Shown here in pieces: positions 43,439-51,130 of a DNA stretch of 64,000 bases. Within the stretch, counting starts at the first letter, position 1, and every line of letters starts with the position of its first letter. The notes beneath the pieces are model-generated. The model was not told the DNA's origin and did not search any database. It saw only the letters and a list, made by a program, of their open reading frames with translations. The translations under genes were made by a program, and so were the position numbers. This DNA is from Pseudarthrobacter sp. fls2-241-R2A-127 (GTDB taxonomy: Bacteria; Actinomycetota; Actinomycetes; Actinomycetales; Micrococcaceae): positions 62,001-126,000 of the forward strand of contig NZ_JARVSF010000009.1 of NCBI RefSeq assembly GCF_030209355.1, given 5' to 3'.

Positions 43439-44611
43439 ATGATGCATCGCAACATTCGCAGGTGCCTGCTCGGCACCGCATTCGCCGGTGGACTGCTGGC
43501 CTTCGGGGGTGTCGCCGCCAACGCAGCAGACACCACGACCTCGGGAAATGACGGGCTTCTTTCAGGGACCCAGGTGATGGCCCCCGTAACGATTCCCATC
43601 AACGTTGGAAGCACTTCGTTTGGCCTGCTGGGCGACTCGGCAGCGAGCACACAGAATGCCGGAACACCGGCAGCACCGGCTCCGGCACCGGCCGCATCCA
43701 CAGGCGGCGGCGACGGCATCGCATCCGGAACCCAAGTGGTGGCGCCCGTAACCGCGCCGATCAACCTCGGGGCAACCTCCGTGGGCCTCGTCGGGGATTC
43801 AGCCGCAAGCACGCAAAACACAGCCACTTCGGGCACGGCACCAGCAGCCCCCGCGCCCGCTGCGACCACCACCGGCGCTGACGGCATCGCATCCGGAACC
43901 CAGGTGGTCGCCCCGATCAGCGTTCCCATTACCGTGGGGGCAACGTCGGTGGGCGGTGTTGACGACTCGGCAGCGAGCACGCAGAATGCCGGAACACCGG
44001 CAGCACCGGCTCCGGCACCGGCCGCATCCACAGGCGGCGGCGACGGCATCGCTTCCGGAACCCAGGTAGTGGCGCCTGTAACTGCGCCGATCAACCTCGG
44101 AGCCACGTCTGTGGGTCTCGTCGGGGATTCAGCTGCCGGCGCTGAAGGCGCCGGCACCACGGGCACCACGACGGCACCCGCTGGGTCCATCACCACCGGC
44201 GGAACTGACGGGCTCCTCTCCGGAACCCAAGTAGTGGCCCCGATCACCCTTCCGATCTCCCTTGGTGCCACCTCTGTGGGCGTGGTTGGTGATTCGACAG
44301 CCACAGTAGTGAACCCTCCGGTTGTCACGCCGCCAGTTGTGACTCCTCCTGTGGTGAACCCCCCGGTAGTTACCCCGCCGATCGTCACCACCCCGACGGT
44401 CACCACTCCGTCCACCGAGGCTCCGGCGGACCAGCCGGCGGCCGGCGCCACTGACGTCCGCGCCGCAGCGGCTCCAATGCAGGCCAACTACGCTGCAGCC
44501 CCGGCGGCCCTTGCCAACACGGGAGTGAATACCGGCATGTTGCTGGTGGGCCTGCTGTTCCTGGCCTTCGGCGGTCTGCTGACGCTGGTCCTGCGTCGGA
44601 AGCAGGGCTGA
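43439..44611 (+). CDS. LAXTG-anchored surface protein with five chaplin-like repeats
   Basis: 390-residue cell-wall protein. A signal peptide (1-30, cleavage near ANAA) is followed by five repeats at about 37-69, 91-124, 147-180, 201-233 and 256-287. Each reads like GDGIASGTQVVAPVTAPIN then LGATSVGLVGDS, close to the chaplin core of Streptomyces but without its cysteines. Ala/Pro/Thr spacers separate them. A Pro-Val-Thr stalk (291-330) precedes the sorting signal LANTG at 358-362, a hydrophobic segment and RRKQG. LANTG fits the LAXTG motif used by class E sortases. Residues 66-123 and 176-233 are identical. AGGAG lies before the ATG. Confidence 0.85.
   Translation: MMHRNIRRCLLGTAFAGGLLAFGGVAANAADTTTSGNDGLLSGTQVMAPVTIPINVGSTSFGLLGDSAASTQNAGTPAAPAPAPAASTGGGDGIASGTQVVAPVTAPINLGATSVGLVGDSAASTQNTATSGTAPAAPAPAATTTGADGIASGTQVVAPISVPITVGATSVGGVDDSAASTQNAGTPAAPAPAPAASTGGGDGIASGTQVVAPVTAPINLGATSVGLVGDSAAGAEGAGTTGTTTAPAGSITTGGTDGLLSGTQVVAPITLPISLGATSVGVVGDSTATVVNPPVVTPPVVTPPVVNPPVVTPPIVTTPTVTTPSTEAPADQPAAGATDVRAAAAPMQANYAAAPAALANTGVNTGMLLVGLLFLAFGGLLTLVLRRKQG
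43634..44130 (+). repeat. Intragenic direct repeats in the chaplin-like gene
   Basis: The segments starting at 43634 and 43964 are nearly identical at the DNA level for about 165 bases, offset by 330 bases (110 codons). They encode 58 identical residues, showing a recent duplication of a two-repeat unit. Confidence 0.85.
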
Positions 44612-44622
44612 CCCAATCGCGC

Positions 44623-44658
44623 GTGCGGCGGGCTGCACCAGGCAGCCCGCCGCACTTT
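44623..44658 (+). terminator. Terminator of the surface-protein operon
   Basis: Perfect 14-bp stem (44623-44636 and 44642-44655) with a 5-base loop, followed by TTT. It begins 12 bases after the stop codon. Confidence 0.85.
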
Positions 44659-44742
44659 CCCGCGCCCACAACCTAGAGCCGCCGAGCAGGCCACAGCGGA
44701 ACGGCGGCCGCAGGATCGCGCACCAGGTTAGTGCAGAAGGGG

Positions 44743-45402
44743 TCAGGTATGCGTTGAACGGATGACGTCAGCGACGCTTTCCAAATGCACCCGCATCGCA
44801 TGGGCGGCGGCATCCGGATTGTGCGCACAGACGGCGTCGATGATGGCGAGGTGCTGCGGCAAAGAAACTGCCGGCCGGCCTGGCTGCCGGGCAAGCCGGA
44901 ACTGGAAGCGCACGGCCTGGCCGCGGAGCCTGTGGATGGTTGCTGCGGCAGTTTGCTGTGCACTGATGTCGATGACCCTGGCATGCAGGATCTGGTTGCA
45001 CTCCGAATATGAGTCCCGGTCGCCACGTTCCACAGCGTCCTTCATCCGCCCGGCAAGCTTTTGAAGCTCGGCGGCCTCATCCGCCGTGATCCGCTCGGCG
45101 GCCTTCCGCGCGCACAAGGCCTCCAAGGCGGCGCGGACTTCGGTGATCTCAACCGCCTCTTCCACGGAAACAGCGCGTACGCGGGCGCCGCGGTTCTGGA
45201 CCCGCTCCACCAAGCCTTCGACCGTCAGTTCTGCCAACGCCGCCCGTATGTTTCCCCGGCTGGCCCCATATTCAGCGGCCAGGTCCGCCTCCACCAGGCG
45301 CTGGTTTGGCACCAGGTCTCCGCCCACGATGGCGGACCTCAGCACATCCACCAGTTCGGCAACCGTAAGGGACCGGCCCGTGATGCCTCCGAGGGTTTCC
45401 AT
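44743..45402 (-). CDS. GntR/FCD-family regulator of the PDC pathway
   Basis: 219-residue GntR regulator. The N-terminal winged helix (RSLTVAELVDVLRSAIVGGDLVPNQRLVEADLA, then GASRGNIRAALAELTVEGLV) occupies residues 10-70 and an FCD effector domain fills the rest, with metal-site-like His/Glu residues around LPQHLAIIDAV. The start is ATG at 45402 behind GGAGG. It is divergent from the galD-ligJ-ligK-ligI-MFS genes, and the space between contains two inverted copies of ATTGTCAACAA plus TTGTAC, expected as its operators. Confidence 0.9.
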   Translation of the reverse strand: METLGGITGRSLTVAELVDVLRSAIVGGDLVPNQRLVEADLAAEYGASRGNIRAALAELTVEGLVERVQNRGARVRAVSVEEAVEITEVRAALEALCARKAAERITADEAAELQKLAGRMKDAVERGDRDSYSECNQILHARVIDISAQQTAAATIHRLRGQAVRFQFRLARQPGRPAVSLPQHLAIIDAVCAHNPDAAAHAMRVHLESVADVIRSTHT

Positions 45403-45438
45403 GCCTTGCCACCTCCGCGCTTGTCCAGGGCAATCAAT

Positions 45439-45457
45439 ATTGTCAACAACTTTGTAC
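45439..45457 (-). promoter_or_regulatory. GntR operator, regulator-proximal site
   Basis: ATTGTCAACAA (45439-45449), 2 bases, then TTGTAC (45452-45457). It is the mirror of the site at 45519-45539. TTGT-CA-ACAA is itself a dyad typical of FCD-type GntR regulators. Confidence 0.65.
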
Positions 45458-45518
45458 CAGCCTACTTGCCCCTCCAAGGGGAGACATCCACGCCCCAAAG
45501 CAGACCGTAAACATAAAT

Positions 45519-45539
45519 GTACAAGAAATTGTTGACAAT
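45519..45539 (+). promoter_or_regulatory. GntR operator, pathway-proximal site overlapping -35
   Basis: GTACAA (45519-45524), 4 bases, then TTGTTGACAAT (45529-45539), the exact reverse complement of the other site. TTGACA at 45532-45537 could be the pathway -35 box. No clear -10 was found. Confidence 0.65.
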
Positions 45540-45616
45540 CTTGAATGTAACTTGGTTCACTTGAGGCGACGGCGTCGTTACCGAGGGCGCCCTCCCACAT
45601 CACCAAAGGACAAACC

Positions 45617-46831
45617 ATGGATGAGGGCATTCCCCTGGCGGCGGGCGCGGGCCGCGCGGACTCAGTGGCGCCGCACACCACGCCTGCGCACGTCGGACCC
45701 TCCGCGGGAGGCCAAACCCCCGTACCGTGCTGGCTCATGCGCGGCGGGACCTCGAAGGGCCCATTCTTCCGTGCCGCCGACCTGCCGGCCGACACAGCCA
45801 TCCGGGACGCGGTCCTGCTGGCGGCCATGGGCTCCCCGGACCCGCGACAGATCGACGGGCTCGGCGGCGCCCACCCATTAACCAGCAAAGCCGGGATCGT
45901 CTCGATCAGTGATCGGGATGGGGTGGACCTTGAGTTCCTGTTCGCCCAGCTCCAGCCGGACAGCGGCCTGGTGGACACCACGCCCAACTGCGGGAACATG
46001 CTGGCGGCCGCGCTCCCGTTCGCCATCGAGTCAGGTCTGTTGACGCCCGACGGCGACACCACCACGGCGCGGGTCCTCACCGTGAACACCGGCTTGGTCG
46101 CCGAGATCACGGTCCGGACGCCTTTGGGACCGGCAGGACGGTACGTCGAGTACGCCGGGGACGCCCGGATCGACGGTGTTCCGGGCACGGCCGCGCCAGT
46201 GGAAATTAACTTCCTGGACACGGCGGGCTCGGTCTGCGACGCACTGCTGCCCACCGGCAACCTCCGCGACACTGTGGAAATCGCCGGGGTGGGGGCGGTG
46301 GACGTGACCTGCATCGACAATGGCCAACCGCTGGTGATCATCAACGCCGGCGACCTGGGCCGCACGGGGCGGGAGTCCGCCGTCGACCTTAATAAGGACA
46401 CAGAACTGAAGGCCCGCCTTGAGGACCTGCGGCTGGCATGCGGAAAACTCATGGGCCTCGGCGACGCGACGGACAAGAACTACCCCAAAATGACCCTGGT
46501 CTCGGCGCCGGCCACGGGCGGTGCGGTCAATACCCGCAGCTTCATCCCGCACGTCTGCCATGAATCCATCGGCGTGCTCGCCGCGGTCACCGCAGCCACC
46601 GCCGCAATCCTCAAAGGGACCGTGGCGCACGACGTCGCCATCCTGCCAGAAGGGACGGACATGACGGTCGCCGTGGAGCACCCCAGCGGTGAATTCACCG
46701 TCCAGCTCGGCCTGGACGCCGAAGACCCCACCAAAGTGGTCAAATCCGCGCTGATCCGCACGGCCCGGCTTCTCATGGCAGGCACCGTCATGGTCCCCGC
46801 CCACCTCTCATTCCAGGAGCACACACTGTGA
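45617..46831 (+). CDS. galD: 4-oxalomesaconate tautomerase (PrpF/GalD family)
   Basis: 404-residue diaminopimelate-epimerase-like-fold isomerase, interconverting keto and enol forms of 4-oxalomesaconate in the protocatechuate 4,5-cleavage/gallate route. The family block PVPCWLMRGGTSKGPFF, with the catalytic Lys, lies near residue 38, and TPNCGNMLAAALPFA near 120 carries the active-site Cys. The end SPGEFTV-like EHPSGEFTV follows. About 35 residues before the core are not conserved, so the true start may differ. The next gene starts within its stop (GTGA). PrpF-type aconitate isomerase is an alternative, but the neighbours argue for GalD. Confidence 0.88.
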   Translation: MDEGIPLAAGAGRADSVAPHTTPAHVGPSAGGQTPVPCWLMRGGTSKGPFFRAADLPADTAIRDAVLLAAMGSPDPRQIDGLGGAHPLTSKAGIVSISDRDGVDLEFLFAQLQPDSGLVDTTPNCGNMLAAALPFAIESGLLTPDGDTTTARVLTVNTGLVAEITVRTPLGPAGRYVEYAGDARIDGVPGTAAPVEINFLDTAGSVCDALLPTGNLRDTVEIAGVGAVDVTCIDNGQPLVIINAGDLGRTGRESAVDLNKDTELKARLEDLRLACGKLMGLGDATDKNYPKMTLVSAPATGGAVNTRSFIPHVCHESIGVLAAVTAATAAILKGTVAHDVAILPEGTDMTVAVEHPSGEFTVQLGLDAEDPTKVVKSALIRTARLLMAGTVMVPAHLSFQEHTL

Positions 46832-47853
46832 TCATCGATATCCACGGCCACTACACCACCGCCCCGGCCGCCCTGGGGCAGTGGCGGGACCGGCAGGTCG
46901 CCGCACTGCAAGACCCCGCCTTGGCGCCGTCCCCGGCAGATTTGAACATTTCCGACGACGAACTCCGGGAGAGCATCGAAGCGAACCAGCTGCGGCTCAT
47001 GGACGAACGCGGAATCGACCTCACCGTCTTCTCGCCCCGGGCTTCCTACATGGCACACCACGTCGGCACCTTCGAGACCTCGGCCGAGTGGGCGGCGATC
47101 TGCAACGAGCTCTGCTACCGGGTCAGCCGGCTCTTCCCGGACCGGTTCGTCCCGGCCGCGATGCTTCCCCAGTCACCCGGCGTGGATCCGGCCACATCCA
47201 TCCCGGAACTCACCCGCTGCGTTGAGGAATACGGAGCGGTGGCCCTGAACCTGAACCCCGACCCTTCCGGCGGGCACTGGACCGCTCCCCCGCTGACAGA
47301 CCGGTACTGGTACCCGATCTACGAAAAAATGGTCGAGTACGACATCCCCGCCATGGTGCACGTCAGCACCAGCGTCAACCCCGCCTTCCACACCACCGGC
47401 GCGCACTACCTCAACGCGGACACCACCGCCGTCATGCAGCTCATCCAAGGCGACCTGTTCGCGGATTTCCCGTCCCTGAAATTTGTCATCCCGCACGGCG
47501 GCGGTGCTGTCCCCTACCACTGGGGACGCTTCCGGGGCCTGGCCATGGCACTGGGCAAACCCGCCCTCGAAGAACACCTGCTGCGCAACGTCTTCTTCGA
47601 CACCTGCGTCTACCACCAGCCAGGCATCGACCTGCTCCTGGACGTCATCCCCACCAGGAATATCCTGTTCGCCTCGGAAATGATCGGCGCCGTCCGCGAC
47701 ATCGACCCCTGCACCGGCCACCACTTCGACGACACCGCCCGCTACATCGACGCCGCCGGGCTGAACGAAGCAGACCTCGCCGCCATCCAGGAACACAACG
47801 CCCGCACCGTCTACCCCCGCCTCAACACCCTGCTCAAGCAGCAGGGCCGCTAG
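46828..47853 (+). CDS. ligJ: 4-oxalomesaconate hydratase (LigJ type)
   Basis: 341-residue amidohydrolase-fold hydratase that adds water to 4-oxalomesaconate, giving 4-carboxy-4-hydroxy-2-oxoadipate. The N-terminal metal site IIDIHGHYTTAP, the strand AMVHVSTSVNP, FVIPHGGGAVPYHWGR and ILFASEMIGAVRDIDP match LigJ-type enzymes. The start GTG overlaps the tautomerase stop by four bases. It precedes the aldolase gene by 20 bases, as expected from the pathway order. Confidence 0.9.
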   Translation: MIIDIHGHYTTAPAALGQWRDRQVAALQDPALAPSPADLNISDDELRESIEANQLRLMDERGIDLTVFSPRASYMAHHVGTFETSAEWAAICNELCYRVSRLFPDRFVPAAMLPQSPGVDPATSIPELTRCVEEYGAVALNLNPDPSGGHWTAPPLTDRYWYPIYEKMVEYDIPAMVHVSTSVNPAFHTTGAHYLNADTTAVMQLIQGDLFADFPSLKFVIPHGGGAVPYHWGRFRGLAMALGKPALEEHLLRNVFFDTCVYHQPGIDLLLDVIPTRNILFASEMIGAVRDIDPCTGHHFDDTARYIDAAGLNEADLAAIQEHNARTVYPRLNTLLKQQGR

Positions 47854-47873
47854 CCATCCCAGGAGCCCCAAAC

Positions 47874-48557
47874 ATGCAGGAACTCGGCGTGGTCCACACC
47901 ACCATCACCCGCGCAGCCGAACAGGACGTCAAAGCCCTCTCCGCCTTCGGCGTCAGCACCATCCACGAAGCCATGGGACGGCTGGGCCTCATGCGCCCCT
48001 ACCTCCGCCCCGTCTACCCCGGCGCCGCCATGTGCGGCACCGCCGTCACCGTGTTGCTCCAGCCAGGAGACAACTGGATGATGCACGTCGCCGCCGAACA
48101 GGTCCAGCCCGGGGACGTCGTGGTCGCCGCGTGCACCACCGAAAGCGAAGACGGCTTCTTCGGCGACCTCCTGGCCACCTCCCTCAAAGCCCGCGGCGCC
48201 AAAGGCCTCATCATCGACGGCGGCTGCCGCGACGTCGCCACCCTGCAGGAGATGGACTTCCCGGTCTTCAGCCGCGCCATCAACTCCAAAGGCACCCTCA
48301 AAGCCACCCTCGGATCCGTCAACATCCCCGTTATCTGCGCCAACGCCCTGGTCAACCCGGGCGACGTAGTGGTCGCGGACGTCGACGGCGTCGTCATCGT
48401 CCCGGCCCAACGCGCCGCCGACGTCGCGGAAGCGGCCCGCAAACGCGAAGACAACGAAGAAGCCAAGCGCCAGCGCTTTGCTAACGGAGAACTCGGACTC
48501 GACATCTACAACATGCGCGGACCCCTCGAAACCGCAGGCCTGCGCTATGTCCCCTGA
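47874..48557 (+). CDS. ligK: 4-carboxy-4-hydroxy-2-oxoadipate aldolase/oxaloacetate decarboxylase
   Basis: 227-residue class II aldolase of the RraA-like fold, splitting 4-carboxy-4-hydroxy-2-oxoadipate to pyruvate and oxaloacetate. VSTIHEAMGRLGLMRPYLRP, GIVIDGGCRD-like GLIIDGGCRDVATL and VVADVDGVVIVPAQRA are family stretches; the metal-binding Asp lies in GCRD. The length matches LigK/ProA enzymes. It is the last ring-fission step before central metabolism and is 46 bases upstream of ligI. Confidence 0.9.
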   Translation: MQELGVVHTTITRAAEQDVKALSAFGVSTIHEAMGRLGLMRPYLRPVYPGAAMCGTAVTVLLQPGDNWMMHVAAEQVQPGDVVVAACTTESEDGFFGDLLATSLKARGAKGLIIDGGCRDVATLQEMDFPVFSRAINSKGTLKATLGSVNIPVICANALVNPGDVVVADVDGVVIVPAQRAADVAEAARKREDNEEAKRQRFANGELGLDIYNMRGPLETAGLRYVP

Positions 48558-48603
48558 CGCACGCAGGACTGCCGCCCATTCAACTGCCCGCCAAAGGAAC
48601 CCC

Positions 48604-49524
48604 ATGGACAGCACCTTCACCAAGTCGCCCGGCTGGCTCGACTGGTACAGCAACCCGTCAACGCCCCGCTTCAAACTTCCCGCAGGAGCAGTGGACTCCC
48701 ACTGCCACGTCTTCGGCCCGGGGGCGGAATTCCCGTTCGCTCCTGAACGGAAGTACACACCGTGCGACGCCGGCAAGGAGCAGCTTTTCGCCCTCCGCGA
48801 CCACCTGGGCATCAGCCGCAACGTGATCGTGCAGGCCACCTGCCACGGCGCCGACAACAGCGCCATGGTGGACGCGGTGCAGGCAGCAGGAGGCCGGGCC
48901 CGCGGCGTGGCCACCGTCCGTACGGACATCAGTGACGCCGAACTGCAGCGTCTCGATGCGGCCGGCGTGCGGGGCGTGCGATTCAACTTCCTGAAGCGGC
49001 TGGTTAACGCCGCACCCCAGGAAGAACTTGCGGAAATCGCCCGCAGGATCGCCACTTTGGGCTGGCACGTCGTCATCTACTTCGAGGGACAGGACCTCGA
49101 AGGCCTCGAGGGGTTCTTCGGATCCCTGCCCACTCCGCTGGTGGTGGACCACATGGGCCGGCCGGACGTCGCGAAGCCCGCGACCGGCCCCGAGTTCGGC
49201 CGCTTCCTCCGCTTCGTGGAGAACAACGATGTTTGGGTCAAGGTAAGTTGCCCCGAAAGGCTGAGCATTTCCGGTCCGCCTGCACTGGACGGGGAACCGC
49301 AGCCATACCGTGACGTGGTGGCATTCGGCCGCACCGTCGTCGAGGAGTTTCCTGACCGGGTTCTGTGGGGAACGGACTGGCCCCACCCGAACCTCACGGA
49401 CCACATGCCGGACGACGGTCTACTGGTGGACTACATCCCCCGCGTTGCCACCACCGCCGAACTGCAGCACAAGCTGCTGGTCAGCAACCCCATGAACCTT
49501 TACTGGCCCGGCGAAAAAGCCTAG
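48604..49524 (+). CDS. ligI: 2-pyrone-4,6-dicarboxylate hydrolase (LigI)
   Basis: 306-residue amidohydrolase that hydrolyses the lactone 2-pyrone-4,6-dicarboxylate (PDC) to 4-oxalomesaconate. The N-terminal AVDSHCHVFGPGAEFPFAPERKYTPCDA strongly resembles LigI, with His ligands in HCH; later LVVDHMGRPD and VLWGTDWPHPNL carry the other His/Asp residues. The ATG at 48604 is chosen because the open upstream frame overlaps ligK. In this gene set the product of LigI is the substrate of the upstream hydratase and tautomerase. Confidence 0.92.
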   Translation: MDSTFTKSPGWLDWYSNPSTPRFKLPAGAVDSHCHVFGPGAEFPFAPERKYTPCDAGKEQLFALRDHLGISRNVIVQATCHGADNSAMVDAVQAAGGRARGVATVRTDISDAELQRLDAAGVRGVRFNFLKRLVNAAPQEELAEIARRIATLGWHVVIYFEGQDLEGLEGFFGSLPTPLVVDHMGRPDVAKPATGPEFGRFLRFVENNDVWVKVSCPERLSISGPPALDGEPQPYRDVVAFGRTVVEEFPDRVLWGTDWPHPNLTDHMPDDGLLVDYIPRVATTAELQHKLLVSNPMNLYWPGEKA

Positions 49525-49567
49525 CCAGCCGCCCCGAGCTTCCCCGACCTTTGCCCCAAGGATTCCA

Positions 49568-50974
49568 ATGACGCATTCCAACGCCGCCAACCGCCTGGAC
49601 CGGTTGCCCATCTCCAAGTTCCACAAGATTGCCCTGGTGGCCGTCTCGTTCGCCTACTTCTTCGAGTTCGCGGACATCAACAGCTTCGCCACCACCGTTC
49701 CCAAGCTGATCAAGCTGTGGGGCGTCACCGTCAACCAGGTGGCGTACGTGACCTCGGCATCCTTTGTCGGCATGTTCTTCGGCTCCCTCATCGCCAGCTG
49801 GATGGCCGACCGCTGGGGACGCAAGAACGCCTTGGTGATCACCACGCTCTGGTACGCGGCGTTCTCCCTCGTCGCGGCCTTCTCCTGGGACATTGTGTCC
49901 CTCGGCGTCTTCCGGGTCTTGACGTCGGCCGGGCTCTCCGCCATGACGGTGGTTGCGGTTATCTACGTCAACGAACTCTTCCCTGCGGCGAAGCGCGGCA
50001 AGTACCAGGCGTACGCGATCGTCATTGGCATCTGCGGGACGCCGGCCACCAACCTCATTGCAAGCCTGGTAGTTCCCCTGTCTGACTGGAGCTGGCGCCT
50101 CGTCTACATCTGGGGTGCGCTGGGGATCCTCTTCATCCTGTTCACCCGGCGCCTCAAGGAATCCCCGCGCTGGTACGAAAACAAGGGCGATTACGCAAAA
50201 GCCGATGCCATCCTGAATGAGATCGAAGCAACCGTCAGCGCGGAAAAGGGCGCACTTCCCGAGCCTGCTGCACCTGTGGAGACCCTCAAAGCCACCAAGG
50301 CGCCCCTGACGCTCCTGCTGCAAAAGAAGTACCTTGCGCCCACCCTCCTGCTGACCGTCCTTTGGGTCACCCAGACCATCGGCTTCTTCGGCTACTCCAG
50401 TTGGGCTCCCACCCTCCTGGCCAAGGAAGGCTTCAGCGTGGAGAACTCCATCTTCTACGTGGCGCTGACAACCGTCGGCGCGCCGCTGGGCTCATACCTC
50501 GCCGCCCTGGTCACGGACCGCTTCGAGCGGAAGTGGTGCCTGGTGGTCTTCGGCAGCGTCATCGCCGTGTGCGGACTGCTCTACGGGCTCACCTTCAACC
50601 CGGTCCTCATCGTGCTGTTCGGCTTCCTGGTCAACCTGTTCGAACGGGGCTACACGGCACTGGCCTACGCCTACTCCCCCGAACTGTTCGACACCACTGG
50701 CCGTTCCATGGGTACCGGCGTCTCCTACGGGCTGGGGCGCCTCTCCAACGCAGCCGGGCCGCTGATCATCGCGGCTCTCTACAACGGCAGCGGCTACCAG
50801 AGCGTCTTCTTCTTCATCGCCGGCGCTTGGCTGTTCGGTGCGGTGGCACTGGCCATTTTCGGCCCAGCAACGCAGAAGGCGCGGCTGTTCGCGGCAACGG
50901 GGGCAGACCCCGCAGCCGGGCCGGTGGACGGAACCGCCGCGGCCAGGACGCACGACGGCGGCATCCGCCACTAA
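49568..50974 (+). CDS. MFS transporter, probably for PDC or related aromatic acid
   Basis: 468-residue major facilitator protein with 12 predicted segments. MADRWGRKNALV between segments 2 and 3 is the conserved MFS loop motif, and VNELFPAAKRGKYQAYA with RRLKESPRWYENKG follows the sugar-porter/aromatic-acid porter pattern. It is 43 bases after ligI and ends at a strong terminator, so it belongs to the GntR-controlled operon. Uptake of 2-pyrone-4,6-dicarboxylate or protocatechuate-type acids is inferred from context only. Confidence 0.88.
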   Translation: MTHSNAANRLDRLPISKFHKIALVAVSFAYFFEFADINSFATTVPKLIKLWGVTVNQVAYVTSASFVGMFFGSLIASWMADRWGRKNALVITTLWYAAFSLVAAFSWDIVSLGVFRVLTSAGLSAMTVVAVIYVNELFPAAKRGKYQAYAIVIGICGTPATNLIASLVVPLSDWSWRLVYIWGALGILFILFTRRLKESPRWYENKGDYAKADAILNEIEATVSAEKGALPEPAAPVETLKATKAPLTLLLQKKYLAPTLLLTVLWVTQTIGFFGYSSWAPTLLAKEGFSVENSIFYVALTTVGAPLGSYLAALVTDRFERKWCLVVFGSVIAVCGLLYGLTFNPVLIVLFGFLVNLFERGYTALAYAYSPELFDTTGRSMGTGVSYGLGRLSNAAGPLIIAALYNGSGYQSVFFFIAGAWLFGAVALAIFGPATQKARLFAATGADPAAGPVDGTAAARTHDGGIRH

Positions 50975-50987
50975 TATGCGCGACTCA

Positions 50988-51020
50988 GAGCCCGGTGCCG
51001 CACGGCGGCACCGGGCTCTT
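50988..51020 (+). terminator. Terminator of the PDC pathway operon
   Basis: Perfect 14-bp stem (50988-51001 and 51005-51018) with a 3-base loop, followed by TTCCGTT. It starts 14 bases after the transporter stop. Confidence 0.85.
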
Positions 51021-51056
51021 CCGTTAACTCCATGTCCGCATGCTCCCCAAGGAGGG

Positions 51057-51098
51057 TTGACACTGCGCCACTTATGTCTAATGCTTAAACGAAAGTTT
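51057..51098 (+). promoter_or_regulatory. Possible promoter and operator of the glucosylglycerate operon
   Basis: TTGACA at 51057-51062 and TCTAAT at 51077-51082 are only 14 bases apart, a poor spacing. AAAC-GAAA-GTTT (51087-51098) is a short dyad just downstream. It is 33 bases before the binding-protein start. A promoter here is expected because a terminator closes the previous operon. Confidence 0.4.
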
Positions 51099-51130
51099 GT
51101 GCAGTGGAGCACATCCGATGGGAGCAGTCA

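Noticed and set aside
43634..44130. CRISPR-like regularly spaced repeats
   Set aside because: These are coding repeats of the chaplin-like protein, far longer and in frame; no cas genes are present.
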